Below are positions 11,620 to 21,675 of a stretch of 64,000 bases of DNA, one piece after another (within the stretch, counting starts at the first letter, position 1; each line of letters starts with the position of its first letter). The notes under the pieces were generated by a model that worked only from the letters and a program-made list of their open reading frames with translations, was not told where the DNA came from and made no database searches. The stretch covers positions 2,108,001-2,172,000 of the forward strand of contig CAMGYJ010000006.1 of NCBI GenBank assembly GCA_946122785.1, given 5' to 3'. The position numbers and the translations under genes are program-made. This DNA comes from Linum tenue. Lineage: Eukaryota; Streptophyta; Magnoliopsida; Malpighiales; Linaceae.

Positions 11620-14600
11620 CACTACAACAAATTCGGCCTATTAGGACAAAAATTTTATTTGTCATTTTTTGTTTGTCACAATAGGTACGGTGATATGACA
11701 AAAATAATATATGTTCTATTTGGTATGCCTAATGTGACAAAAAATTGTTGTCATAATAATTCGTCATTTGAAGTGAGTAATGTGACAAATATTTCATGTC
11801 ACAATTAAGTTTGTCACAATAGGCATCCCATATCGGGATGTATGAGACACAAAAGTGAGAAATTATATCGTCATAGTAGCTTTTATCATATTATGCATTC
11901 TTGAATTGTTTAAATGATAAAATATTTTATCAAAATATATAGCAATAATCCCACACCGAGCTGACAAAAGGGCATGTTCGTCATATTATAGTGTTTTTGG
12001 TTTGGACAAAAAGCATGTTCGTCATAATATAGTGGTTTCGTTTTTGACAAAGCATTTTCGTCAGATTTGCTAGTGTTCAGAATAAAAAAAATTCACCACC
12101 AAAAACCCAAATTTCAGTCCCGCACAATTTTTAACTGTCCACTTTTCAATCCCTCCCAATTTTTAAACGCCCATTTTCAGCCCCGCCAAAACATGAAATT
12201 TCCCCTACCCCAACCAAATTTTCATTTTCCTTTGGAACCCACTCCTTTTCCTCCTCTTCTCTTCATTTTATTCTGGGAAGGAGAAGACCCATCGCCTTCA
12301 AGTTTCTTTCTTCAGTCCCTCAATCGACTTTCCCCACTTTTTCTTCCTCTTGGCCAAAACAAGTGAACCGTCGCCCGAGCTCCATGCTAGCCGACCCACG
12401 CCTCATGACATTGTCGCTCCGGGCAGATCTGGCACTTCTACTACGCCGCCGTCCCCACTCACAACTTATCATCGAGCAAGGTGAAAGAGCCATTTAACTT
12501 AAAGTCAAACTGAGGGCCTGTTTATGCAAGAAGTCCTCGTCTCCCCTTAGTTTTGACTGCAGTTTTAAACTCCATCTCTCATTTCATTTCTTTCTTCAAC
12601 AAAAACCCTAATCCAAATCCCCAAAATTTTACTTTTCAATTTTGATATTAATTTTTTTTTTCATTTGCTATTATATTCAGCAGCAGATTTCTTTCTATCA
12701 CAATCTGATGGAGTTAGAACTATTGATCGGTGGCCAACGAATTCCGATCCCAGAAAGCTTACCGACACCATTTCCCCTATTCCCCATCGGCGGTAACCTC
12801 CTTCCATCTATCCCAAGTGTCCCCGTCCCGCCGCCAGGCGACGACGATGCGAGAGCTATGGCTTTTCCTGACTTCCTTTGGAGAAGTTGCGCCTGTCCAG
12901 AGGGAACCCTTCGAGTTCCAAAGTGAGAAGCGAGAACGCGATTGGAACCCTAGCATTACCAAACTCTAAGACGACCTCACATATTCTTCTTCCCTACTCA
13001 CTAACAACAGTTCCTTCGATTAGCTTTGTCTTCCGATTTCCGATTGAGACCTCCGCCAAGCCCCTCACCCCCTACTGCAGGTTTCGATTATTTTCCCCCA
13101 CTCCCTTCCCTCTTGTACTTAGCTTGGTTCTCATTATAATTGGTTTTGTCGAATTTAGGAATGAATCTTGTTGGAGAGATTGTTACAGACGAGACGAGAT
13201 CGATGATGTGTAGGTTGGAGAGCGAAGGGATGCAGTTGGTGATCTCGTCGCACATGCCTTTCCAGTGGCCGATGATGAGCATGGTCGAGCTTGCAGATGG
13301 CAGGGGAGATGGTTACGGTCAGGTAATCAGAGCTTGGTGAGGATTGGATCATTCGACTCCTGCAGAGTTTCCGTTGACGATGCGACATCAGCCCTCCACT
13401 GATCTTCCCACCTCCTGAGCTCCAGGCACAGAGTTCTAGTCTCGCCACAGCCCTCACAACTCCGATCTCCCTGCCTCCTCGTTCCCCATAAATTTCCGGT
13501 CATCAACTCAATCTAATTCCATTAATTCTTCAGGTCAACTTCAATAGGTTCTGAATCTTCTGCAAGAACTTGTCTTCAGGCAAACTGACACCAGTAATCA
13601 CTGATAGTGACATAGATAGTTTGTGTAGTTGAACTGGAAAGATAGGTTGATTTGAGTTTTGATCTCTTGGATGGTTTGTACACTGTAAAACTATGTGAAT
13701 GTGGTTTGAGTGGTTCTAGTTAGGGTAGTTTTATAAAAGCTACCCTTTCTTGATGAATAAAACACACTTATTCATAAATAAAAGCGGTCGATAGTGGTCG
13801 GTTGGAAGCTAGCTAGGGTGTTTGTGGAGGAGATGGAAGGGGCTTTGGTTCAGTTTTCTTTGAGTCATCAGATTAAAGAAGTAGAAATATGGCTGTTTAT
13901 ATGTGATTATTTGTCAAAAGCTAATTGCGGTCTTGATAATGATTAGAGGAGGAATTAGCACGAGCTGAAACTGCAAACTCTGTCTCATGCTATACCTGAA
14001 CGACTGGAGGAGAAGCTATTTTGTTTACAATTTAAAAGATTGTTTTGACATTGATTGTTGCAAGTCTATGCTTCTACTTTCATTGATGAACTATAATTTC
14101 TTATTGAACTATCATTTTGATAACGAAGTTTCGTACAGGATAATCCTTTCCTTCCTACCAGGATGAATTCTATGGTAATCTTGATGTTGAATCATAGGAT
14201 TGGGAGCACATTGAAAGGAGATCTAAAGGCAACGGGTTGGAAGTGGGAGCTGTGTGCAAATTCAGCTAGTTCTCTACGGGCTAACAGAACAGTAGCAACC
14301 AGGTTTGAAGATATCAAGAGATTGGAATGTTATGCATTCATGAATTGGTCCTTGCTCGATAAGTAACTGCAAGCAAATGTGTGTCATTCCTTGTAGAGAC
14401 ATGATGAGTATAGTGTGTTGATTCTCTATCTATCAGGGTTCAGTTATGACTGTTATAGAAATGGTTATAATGTTTTGGATCTATGGTTATCTTTCCATTA
14501 TCAGGTTGCAATACAGGAAATAATTTCGAATTAGAATTTTTTGAAGCAGTTCAAATGTGACAACAATGTCATGTCGTCACATTATGTACATTGCCTGACA

Positions 14601-15066
14601 AATTGTTCTCTTGTCATATTAGACATGAGACAAATAAACTACTTTTCTTGACAACCTATACTCATCACAATATGCTTTTATGAAAAACTATATTCGTCAT
14701 AATATTCAGTTATGACAAAATAATGTTGTCACAATAAACACTTGTGAAAAAATTTAGTAGTCACAATATACAGTTGTGACAAAATATAATCGTGTAATAT
14801 GATGAACAATTCTCCCAAAATCACCAGATTATGACAACCGTAATGAAAAAATATGTCGTCACAATAGACTACCCAGAACCGCAACTATAGTGAAAACAAA
14901 TGTGACAACTTTATTTTAAACTTTTGTCACATTTGACCTATCCTGACTACGATAAAATGACAAACGTTTGTGATAACACCTTTTGTCAGATTATTCCTAA
15001 TATGACAAAATGAGTATCTAGTATGACAAAATTGTCTCGTCATAATAGACCAAATTTGTTGTAGTG
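11620..15066. mobile_element. CACTA (En/Spm) DNA transposon, non-autonomous, 3447 bp
   Basis: The left end begins CACTACAACAAATTCGG and the right end is its near-perfect inverse (CCAAATTTGTTGTAGTG, ending at 15066), the hallmark terminal inverted repeat of CACTA elements. Both ends carry arrays of short subterminal words such as TGTCACAAT, TTTGTCAT and GACAAAA in both orientations (11640-12070 and 14550-15050), as expected for transposase-binding repeats. The right flank is TTG; the left flank ends TTGT, so the usual 3-bp duplication fits if one extra T is allowed. No transposase is recognisable inside. The middle (12080-14400) contains short open frames and a 5'UTR-like stretch near 12530-12720 that may be captured host sequence. 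Confidence 0.9.
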
Positions 15067-15170
15067 TTGACTTGATTGACGCTCATTCTCCTCCTGATTG
15101 GAGCTCTCCATTCTCGAGCTATCCGCCCCTCCATCTCCGTCATTCATATCCTCCATGCGCCTCACAGCTT
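15067..15170 (-). pseudogene. Start of the gypsy gag split by the CACTA element
   Basis: On the minus strand an ATG near 15157 opens an acidic, Asn- and Ser-rich stretch that runs up to the CACTA right end at 15066. It resumes in coding sense immediately left of the CACTA left end at 11619. This is the N-terminal part of the gag described at 10820-11619. From 15171 to 15710 I see AT-rich non-coding DNA only. Confidence 0.4.
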
Positions 15171-15710
15171 GGAGGGTTTTGTTAAGCAGAGAATCAGAGT
15201 TTAAGTTGGAATGATGAAGAAAGAGAGACTCTGCATATTGACATGAAGAACTAGAAAGATAGCAAAGATCAGAGTTTTAATCGTGCATCCTTTAACCCGA
15301 TTCCGACTTGAAACAAGACGATATTGTAGAAAAAAATAAGAGTGGAACCCGCTTAGCTACATAAAGTGCAAATAGATTAATTATCCTACTGTACACGTGA
15401 ACAACTTCTATTTGTCAATTCAGTTAGTTAGCAGTTAATTATATTATCCAATGTTTAGTTCACTGTAACTTGTATGTATACACAGTTATGTGAGATGGAA
15501 AAGGCAAGATGAGAATCTCCACTATGGCGTTCGTTCTTCTTTCCAAACCCTTGTTGAGTTGCTTCTAGATTTACTTCTTTCTCAATTAGTCAAAAGATTT
15601 TATAAAATATACATATAATTAAAAAATAGTTAAAATGGACCTTGTTGTATTTATTTTACAGTAAAATAAGATTCAATTTTTTTAACAACAAACAATATAA
15701 ATGAATATAT

Positions 15711-16129
15711 ATATATATGGGGTTCAGGCTAGCGTATGTCCGGGCGTACCTTAGTCTACCGTACGCCCGTTGAGTTTTGCTATTTAGACAATGAATTAAC
15801 CGGAGTTTTTGGCATGATACTATACCCTAACCTCTAATGGATAAACCCCAGTCCCTAATTTTCTAACCCAACTCATGAGATTCATTTAATCTTAAAAATT
15901 AAATCAACAATAATTTTGACAAATCAAGACCGTTGATTTTCATTTCAAGATTAAATGAATATTATGCTTTGGATGAGTGAATTAGGGACTAGGGTTTATC
16001 CATTAGAGGTTAGGGTATAGTATCATGCCAAAAACTCCGGTTAATTCATGATCTAAATAGTAAAACTCAACGGGCGTACGGTAGACTAAGGTACGCCCGG
16101 GCGTATGCTAGCCTTTGCCATATATATGG
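15711..16129. mobile_element. Foldback MITE of Mutator-like type, 399 bp with 10-bp target duplication
   Basis: The element spans 15721-16119. Its two halves are long inverted repeats: about 120 bp at the left (GGTTCAGGCTAGCGTATG onward) reappears inverted at the right (ending CGTATGCTAGCCTTTGCC). The sequence ATATATATGG flanks it on both sides (15711-15720 and 16120-16129), a 10-bp target duplication within the 9-11 bp range typical of Mutator-like elements, though the site is low-complexity. There is no coding capacity. Confidence 0.85.
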
Positions 16130-16141
16130 TGTCTGGACAAA

Positions 16142-16740
16142 TATAAAAAAGGATAAGGATCTCTGTTTTCAGAACCGGATCGGAGGCTGAACCGGAAAAG
16201 TTAGTGGTTTATGATTCAGTAGTTAACCGTTACAAAACCGTTGGTGAATCATTGATAGAACCGTTCATGATATATAACATATAAAACTTGTATATTACTC
16301 TAATTTAAGAATAAAGTTATAATTGACCATAAGCAATTTTAAATTCATATCATCACCAAAAATATCTAATAAATCTGTCAAACCATCTCACAAAAGATAT
16401 CATATTCAAAGTAAATATCGTGCTGCTAGTCGGTAGTGGATAACGTAAAGTCGACAACAAGGTTGGAATGAGAAGATGAAGCATATATAAAATTAATAAT
16501 TATGGTTTGATGGTTCATTAGTTTATCTTAAAGTGTTTTTTTGTTTTGTTTTGTTAAAATAGTGAACCAATGGACCAGTTAAACCGTGGTGGTTCATCTG
16601 ACTTTATGTTGAATCGTGAAAAACCGTTTGGTCGATCAATAACCGTCCAAACAATGAACCGGATCACTATCATAAATGGTTAAACGGTTTCACTGGCCCG
16701 ACCGTTGGTCCGGTTCGGTTCTTATAAAAAGGATAAGGAT
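16142..16740. mobile_element. AACCGG-rich element flanked by an 18-bp direct repeat
   Basis: TATAAAAAGGATAAGGAT occurs at both edges (16142-16160 with one extra A, and 16723-16740). The 562 bp between (16161-16722) begin with AGAACCGGATCGG close to the left edge and end with the inverse CCGGTTCGGTTCT. The interior is rich in ACCGTT and AACCGG words in both orientations. The ends suggest terminal inverted repeats, whereas the long direct repeat looks like a retroposon target duplication. The class is therefore undecided. Confidence 0.6.
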
Positions 16741-17025
16741 ACTTATGGTAATTTTTTTAACAAAGCAATGTCGTAGTTTTCAAAGGAAACTTAATTTTTG
16801 CATATGTAAAGAAAAATAATTTAGAATATGTGTGAAAATCTTAGTTATAGTAGAATTAATTGGCCGGATTTTCGCTTTAAGCTTAATTAGTCAATTAGAC
16901 TTTTAGAGATTTCAATTAACGAGAAAATGTTGAATATCTAAAAAAAACCTTGATTACACTTTGGCTCTGTAAAAGGAAAAGGAAGGGCAATCGAATGGAG
17001 TAGGTAGCTAGGTTTTCCGTCCATT

Positions 17026-19227
17026 TCAAATCCCGTCTTCATAGGGGAAGGAAGTAGAGGCCAACCACTCATCTCCAGTAATAAAATAAGAAACAGTGAA
17101 ATTGTAGGCCTCGTCATAATCCATGACGTGGAAACCGGGCCACGCAACTCGGCTATCCGTACCCGACCCGGGCCCGTAGTTGTCGAATTCTGCGTAGTAC
17201 AACGTCTTCCGGTCGTCTTCCGCAGCCGACCACTGAGTCCAGCCCGCTGGATCCACAAAACCATCTATCCAGGATTCCATGACTACGGTCCTCGAGTATG
17301 CCCTCCACGGCCGCCCCAAATAGCTTCTGATGGCCTTACCTGATGGAGCATGTATGAGAATAATTAATTTGAAGAATTGATGATATATGCAATATTGCAT
17401 GGGACTGATATTCAACATTAATAATTATTACTTTGCAATTAATAAATAATGTCTACCTGTATCGGAGGAATTATGATGGAAATCAGCAAGCATGTCGTCG
17501 GCGGGTATGATTGAGCAGTTGTGTATGGAAATCCCGGTGTCTTGGTCGGGGGAGTCGCGCGATTGGGCGGTGACGACGGTGAACTGGCCAGGGAGTGGGC
17601 GGCGGGTGATGATGTCGCAGGCTTGGAAGACGGCGGCGGCGTTGCCAAAGATGAAGTCGACGGTGCCGGAGATGTCGCACTCACGGTAGAACTGGCGGAA
17701 GCTGTGGGCGTAGAGGGTGTCTTGGTAGCCGCTGATGGCGCACCGGTACATGGCGACGAGGTCGGCGTTCATGCGGAGGGCCACTGCTTGGTGCTTCTCC
17801 GGACCCGCCGTGTTCTGGATGGTTATGTCCCGTGCCAGAAATCCGTCGCCCGACACCGCTGCAAGCAACCGTACGAGCAACTTCTTTCTTTCAGTCACTC
17901 AGTTTCACAATTAATGCCTCCGCATCTATCTATCTATCTATCATATTAGCTAGATAGGTGCAATTTAATTTAGAATTGACTCAAATTTGAAGGTCCAATT
18001 ACTGTATATATGCCAACCCATTGTGTGACGCAACAAACCTTATGGTTTACAAAATATGTTCTATGATTTCTCCTATCTTCTATACACGGGTGTTTTATCT
18101 GTTTGTTCACGGTCATCCGTTGCTTCAATTAACTGTATAGATTAGTGTGTTTAATGGAATATATATTCCTACTGGCTGCCACTCTATAATTTTTGTTCAC
18201 AGATATATATATATAAAACTGAATTTCATTTTTTAATATATAAAAAATCTGTTTTTTTTTTTTGTGTAAGAAAATTTAAAATCCGTACTAGATTGAATAA
18301 AATAAAGTTGGTTAAATTTCAATAAAAATATTATGCATGATTGAGTAACCAAAATTTAATGACGATATCTAAAGTTTGCATAAATAGATATGAGGGAGGC
18401 GTAGGCCTCACATTTTGGAAATTTAATTTGAAAAACAAATGCAAAACGCTCAATGACAATAGTAAAATAATATTCAACAAAAAAAAAACAATAGTAAAAT
18501 AATATTCCCTCCGGGAAGGATAATGTATGTTATTATATATAAATAAATAAATAAATAAATAAATTAGTAGATCTAATTATGTTAATACTGTGACTGGGAA
18601 AATAAGAATAACATTCATCATTGATCATCTGAAGACAGCTTTTATAGGAACACTAGCTAATCCGTGACTGGGGAAATTAAACTAACTTTGCGGAATTGAA
18701 AGCAATTGGTTAGTTACGTTACGTTGTATGGGAAGAAGATGAATCAATGAGTAAGGTTACCGACCGAGAGTGGCAGATCTGAAAGTAGTCCAACCATCCG
18801 CGACGCTCCTGTTGCCGGTGACGATAGTGACGTCAGCGCCGTCGCCAATGAGGACAATGTTGGGCTTGTTGCGCGGGATCTCCACATTCTCCGCGTAAAC
18901 CCCTGCCCTCACCACCACAATCGTCCTGTACTCGCTGTTGTCGGGAGCAAACTCGATGGCCTCCCCTATGCTCGTGAAATTCCCGCTCCCGTCCACCGCC
19001 ACCGTCAAAATCATTCCGTCACCTCCCTCCTCGCCGCCGTCGTCATCGCTCTGCAGCAGAACCCGGCGAGCACTCCTCGACATCCACCGCGGAGGCAACC
19101 ACCCCGACAGCCCCCGCCCCCGCACCGTCGTCTTGCGGGGGAGCAAGGATAGGGAGTTGCTGACGTGGCGGTAAGCGGACTCGATGGAATCGGTCAGCGC
19201 GGGCATGGAGGGTCCGGAGGCAGAGTC
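17026..19227 (-). pseudogene. PME gene 1, catalytic part (rest of exon 1, exons 2 and 3), severed from its start by a retrotransposon
   Basis: This is the catalytic pectinesterase domain of a type-I pectin methylesterase, which removes methyl esters from cell-wall homogalacturonan. Minus-strand exons are 19227-18765 (rest of exon 1), 17858-17457 and 17339-17026 (stop at the low end), with GT-AG introns in phase. Exon 1 holds a basic RR processing region (SARRVLL) and the domain start ILTVAVDGSGNFTSIGEA. Exon 2 holds QAVALRM, the catalytic GYQDTLY and SGTVDFIFGNAA; exon 3 holds LGRPWRAYSRTV. All the expected catalytic Gln, Asp and Arg residues are present. Without the insertion (and one copy of its 5-bp duplication) all exons sum to 1656 nt, 551 codons plus stop, the usual family length. 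The only defect seen is the retrotransposon at 19228-21193. Confidence 0.9.
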
Positions 19228-19655
19228 TGTCAAAGTTAATCTGCAATTCTGGGCAATTCTAGAATGCAGCACGTGGAAAACATGAAACTAAAGGTGCCAC
19301 TTTCTAAGTCAGCAAAAGCATGGCAAGATTAGATGAACTTGTAATTAATGAGTAGCAACAAAATAGTAGTAGCAGAGGATAACAATTATCCTAAAGGAAC
19401 CGACAACAATAAATGATGGCCTAGAGCCTTCCTAATGGCGGTGAGCTCATGTATAAATAGAAGGCTAGTGTGGTTGTGTAAATCATCAGAGAGGAAGAGA
19501 GCTAAAAGCTCCAGCAAGAAAGAGCAGCAGCTCTTTGTATGCAAAGGCAATAATTGCCCAGCATGTGTGAGATTAAAAAATAAATAATAGAGTGAAATAA
19601 TTTCCTCTATATTTTTCGATCCTAAATCTCACCACATTTCCGCTGTGCCCCAACA
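19228..19655 (+). repeat. 5' LTR of the gag-only element
   Basis: 428 bp, from TGTCAAAG to CCCCAACA, with a probable TATA box TATAAATAG at 19452-19460. It is identical to the copy at 20766-21193. Confidence 0.96.
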
Positions 19656-19659
19656 AATT

Positions 19660-19672
19660 TGGTATCAGAGCC
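19660..19672 (+). promoter_or_regulatory. Primer-binding site complementary to initiator tRNA-Met
   Basis: TGGTATCAGAGCC begins 5 bp after the 5' LTR. This is the standard plant copia primer-binding site, complementary to the 3' end of initiator methionine tRNA. Confidence 0.93.
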
Positions 19673-19738
19673 GATACCAATATCATATCCTCCTAAACTA
19701 GCCTCATATATATTACTCAAAAACTCCCCAAGAAAATC

Positions 19739-20758
19739 ATGGCAGCAATCCAAGCGAACACAATGTTCGTAAATACCCCCAATCAAATTCCCATCTTTGA
19801 TGGTGAACTCTACGAGTACTGGAGCGAACAAATGGAGACAATCTTCATCGCTCAAGAATTGTGGGATATCGTCGAAGAAGATTATGAGGAAGTTATGACG
19901 GAGGAAGATTCTGGCAAAATGTCAGAAGCAAAGCTCAAGCAATACAAGGCGAATGTCCGGAGGAATGCCAACCCCTTACGAATAATTCAACAGGCGGTCA
20001 GCAAAACTATATATCCTCGGATTTTTGGCATTAAAAATGCTAAAAAGGCGTGGGAAGTTTTGCGGAATGAATTTCAAGGCAACGATCGGGCAATCTCCAT
20101 CAAACGCCAAAATTTATGGCGAGACTTCGACAATTTGTCGATGAAGGAGACTGAAAGTATCAAAGACTTTCATTCTCGTGCAGCTGAGATAGTTAACCAG
20201 ATAAAAGCAACTGGTGAAACTATCGAGGAGAAGAAAATTGTGGAGAGAATTCTCCGCAGTTTGTCACAGAAATATGAGCATGGTGTGGCAGTCATTGAAG
20301 AGACAAAAGATTTGTCAAAATTATCAATGACTGAATTGATGGGTTCACTCATCGCTCATGAGCAGAGGATGAGAAAATTTACCAATCAACCACTGGAGCA
20401 AGTTTTTCAGTCAACTGTCAACATGACTGAAGCCAAACCGGAACAAGGCAGTCAAGGAAAATCCAATGGCAACGACAACAGGTACTGCGTTATCTGTCAA
20501 AAGACAGGACATGCAACAAAATATTGCAAGTTCAAGTGCCAAAGGTGCAGGAATCCAAATCACTCCCAAAGGGATTGTTGGTTCCAAAAGAAGCAAGAAG
20601 ATGATCATGAAGACGAAGAAGCAAAATTCGCCCAAGGTGAAGAAATTAATGAATTGGCACTCTCATGTATCGAAGAAGATCAACCAACAGACAGCATGAC
20701 CAAGTCAATTACTCAAGAAAAATTCGAGTACGAGACACAACTACGAATTGCAGATTAA
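19739..20758 (+). CDS. gag: Copia-type gag protein, 339 aa, intact
   Basis: This is the capsid/nucleocapsid polyprotein of the inserted element. The N-terminal third carries the plant copia gag signature (IPIFDGELYEYWSEQMETIF, then LWDIVEED, residues about 18-47). The middle has the helical core (AWEVLRNEFQGNDR; FHSRAAEIVNQIK; KIVERILRSL). Near residues 248-279 are two CCHC zinc knuckles, CVICQKTGHATKYC and CQRCRNPNHSQRDC, for RNA binding. The tail is acidic. The frame is uninterrupted and ends 7 bp before the 3' LTR, overlapping the start of the polypurine tract. There is no protease or polymerase in frame or frameshifted behind it. An intact gag in an otherwise pol-less element suggests selection for packaging by a helper. 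Confidence 0.93.
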   Translation: MAAIQANTMFVNTPNQIPIFDGELYEYWSEQMETIFIAQELWDIVEEDYEEVMTEEDSGKMSEAKLKQYKANVRRNANPLRIIQQAVSKTIYPRIFGIKNAKKAWEVLRNEFQGNDRAISIKRQNLWRDFDNLSMKETESIKDFHSRAAEIVNQIKATGETIEEKKIVERILRSLSQKYEHGVAVIEETKDLSKLSMTELMGSLIAHEQRMRKFTNQPLEQVFQSTVNMTEAKPEQGSQGKSNGNDNRYCVICQKTGHATKYCKFKCQRCRNPNHSQRDCWFQKKQEDDHEDEEAKFAQGEEINELALSCIEEDQPTDSMTKSITQEKFEYETQLRIAD

Positions 20759-20765
20759 GAGGGGG
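20757..20765 (+). promoter_or_regulatory. Polypurine tract of the gag-only element
   Basis: AAGAGGGGG lies directly against the 3' LTR and overlaps the gag stop codon. This is the plus-strand priming site for reverse transcription. Confidence 0.85.
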
Positions 20766-21193
20766 TGTCAAAGTTAATCTGCAATTCTGGGCAATTCTAG
20801 AATGCAGCACGTGGAAAACATGAAACTAAAGGTGCCACTTTCTAAGTCAGCAAAAGCATGGCAAGATTAGATGAACTTGTAATTAATGAGTAGCAACAAA
20901 ATAGTAGTAGCAGAGGATAACAATTATCCTAAAGGAACCGACAACAATAAATGATGGCCTAGAGCCTTCCTAATGGCGGTGAGCTCATGTATAAATAGAA
21001 GGCTAGTGTGGTTGTGTAAATCATCAGAGAGGAAGAGAGCTAAAAGCTCCAGCAAGAAAGAGCAGCAGCTCTTTGTATGCAAAGGCAATAATTGCCCAGC
21101 ATGTGTGAGATTAAAAAATAAATAATAGAGTGAAATAATTTCCTCTATATTTTTCGATCCTAAATCTCACCACATTTCCGCTGTGCCCCAACA
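20766..21193 (+). repeat. 3' LTR of the gag-only element
   Basis: 428 bp, identical to 19228-19655, with TATAAATAG at 20990-20998. Its right end abuts the target duplication GAGTC and the 5' part of PME gene 1. Confidence 0.96.
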
Positions 21194-21675
21194 GAGTCCA
21201 GGCCTTCGAGGCAGGTGTTCTTGTTGGTGAGGGCCGCGCTGATGTAAGCTCTGGCGTCGGCGAGCTTCCTGTAGTCGCTGTTGCCCCGGAGCTTGGAAGC
21301 TGATCTGTGGAGGGCGGAGATGGTGATCTGGTGGAGGTCTCTGCAGTCCTGCATCGTTCCTCTCTGTTTCTCGAGGATGTCGGGGGCTGTTCGGAGGAGG
21401 AGAGGGGTGAGCCTCTGGGCGTCGGAGATGGCGGAATCGAGGGTGCGGAGGAGGATGGCGATGATGTTGTTGGGGTTGATGTTTATGGAAATGGACAGCT
21501 TGAGCGAGTGGAGGCATGTTTCTGGGTATGGCGTCCTGCTGCAGAGTGAAGAGAGGTTGGTATTATTATTAGCGGGAGAAGGAGGGGAAGTGGTTTCAAT
21601 GGAGGTGGACAAGAGTGGGAGAAGGAACAAAATTAGAATGCTAAGAAGGGGTTTTGGTGGTGGTGGTGGAGCCAT
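21194..21675 (-). pseudogene. PME gene 1, 5' part (signal peptide and PMEI pro-domain), truncated by the insertion
   Basis: The start codon is placed at 21675: it opens MAPPPPPKP followed by a hydrophobic core (LLSILILFLLPLLS) typical of a secretory signal peptide, whereas ATGs further upstream give a basic, non-secretory leader. The mature part begins the pectin methylesterase inhibitor-like pro-domain with the conserved LCSRTPYPETC, and continues with DAQRLTPLLLRTAPDILE, TMQDCRDL and ARAYISAALTNKNTCLEGL. At 21194 the host frame enters the 3' LTR of the inserted element and, on the minus strand, adds only a few codons (VGAQRKCGEI) before a stop. Any protein made would be a secreted, isolated inhibitor-like domain without the esterase. 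Confidence 0.9.

Larger units (their letters stand above)
19223..21198 (+). mobile_element. Gag-only LTR retrotransposon (TR-GAG-like, copia-type gag), 1966 bp plus 5-bp target duplications
   Basis: The element spans 19228-21193: 428-bp LTR, primer-binding site, one gag gene, polypurine tract, 428-bp LTR. Each LTR begins TGTCAAAG and ends CCCCAACA. The target duplication GAGTC is present on both sides (19223-19227 and 21194-21198). The two LTRs are identical base for base by eye, so insertion was very recent. Only 1.1 kb lies between the LTRs and it encodes gag alone. Protease, integrase and reverse transcriptase must come from another copia element. It lies antisense to PME gene 1. Confidence 0.97.

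Noticed and set aside
17521..17949. 142-codon plus-strand open frame overlapping PME gene 1 exon 2
   Set aside because: It is the antisense shadow of a G+C-rich PME exon; the minus strand has the conserved catalytic motifs and splice sites.
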